The position numbers and the translations under genes were made by a program. 23,225 bases of DNA from Haemophilus sp. (GTDB lineage: Bacteria > Pseudomonadota > Gammaproteobacteria > Enterobacterales > Pasteurellaceae): assembly GCA_019423005.1 (NCBI GenBank), contig JAHZCF010000044.1, positions 1 through 23,225 on the forward strand, written 5' to 3'. Position 1 is the stretch's first letter; each line of letters starts with the position of its first letter. Positions 23,079 to 23,225 of this stretch are shown piece by piece. Below the pieces are notes generated by a model. It searched no databases. It had not been told where the DNA came from and saw nothing but the letters and a program-made list of their open reading frames with translations.

Positions 23079-23225
23079 ATTTTTTCCTTAAATAAAAAAT
23101 TCGCCTTAAAACCCAGATGTTAGGAGCAAGAATTTTGCAAGAAATGTCTCTCTTATGGTCATAACTGCTCTTCATTTAAAATGGAAATAATATTGGCACA
23201 ATAAAAACAGTCACCAACATAACAA
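23079..23225. other. Upstream region of the LprI-like gene
   Basis: 147 bases of AT-rich sequence up to the window edge. I see only the ribosome binding site of the preceding - strand gene. A TTGTGC/TTAAAT pair with 16-bp spacing on the - strand is too weak to call a promoter. No gene or RNA was found. Confidence 0.5.

Overview
The window is ordinary chromosomal DNA from a Pasteurellaceae bacterium, most likely a urease-positive Haemophilus close to H. parainfluenzae or H. influenzae. Three things support this. The Haemophilus-type DNA uptake signal core (AAGTGCGGT or its complement) occurs exactly 12 times. The genome is AT-rich. The proteins resemble Haemophilus and E. coli housekeeping proteins along their whole length. 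I find no phage, IS element, CRISPR array, rRNA or tRNA. No gene-free stretch exceeds 300 bases; the longest is about 230.

Left part (1-6320) holds envelope stress and metal handling. cpxR and cpxA (+) overlap by one base and end at a bidirectional terminator shared with copA. The copper export unit copZ-copA (-) diverges from its regulator cueR (+), and the MerR-type operator/promoter between them is very clear. cueR runs convergently into metJ (-), the methionine repressor. metJ has an upstream met-box-like array and diverges from aqpZ (+), the water channel. The metJ-aqpZ gap also carries a 10-bp-phased repeat that looks like a CpxR box.

Middle part (6350-15100, all -) holds galU, csrA, alaS, uspA, pepP, ygfB, groEL and groES. 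These appear to form several transcription units, separated by hairpins that are partly built from inverted uptake sequences. groESL starts from a good sigma-32 heat-shock promoter.

Right part (15100-22210, all +) is the full urease cluster ureA-ureB-ureC-ureE-ureF-ureG-ureH, divergent from groES. It encodes the three structural subunits and the four nickel-insertion accessory proteins. A 112-bp palindromic MITE-like insert separates ureA from ureB, and further hairpins lie in the ureC-ureE and ureG-ureH gaps. aspA (aspartase) follows under its own textbook class II CRP promoter. Urease and aspartase both release ammonia, so the block fits nitrogen and acid metabolism. The window ends with a secreted LprI-like protein (-) made of two tandem copies of one domain with an exact 130-residue period.

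No wholly new system is apparent. The points most worth a second look are the phased CpxR-like box, the MITE-like insert in the urease operon, the exact LprI duplication, and the lack of uptake sequences in the last 7.4 kb.
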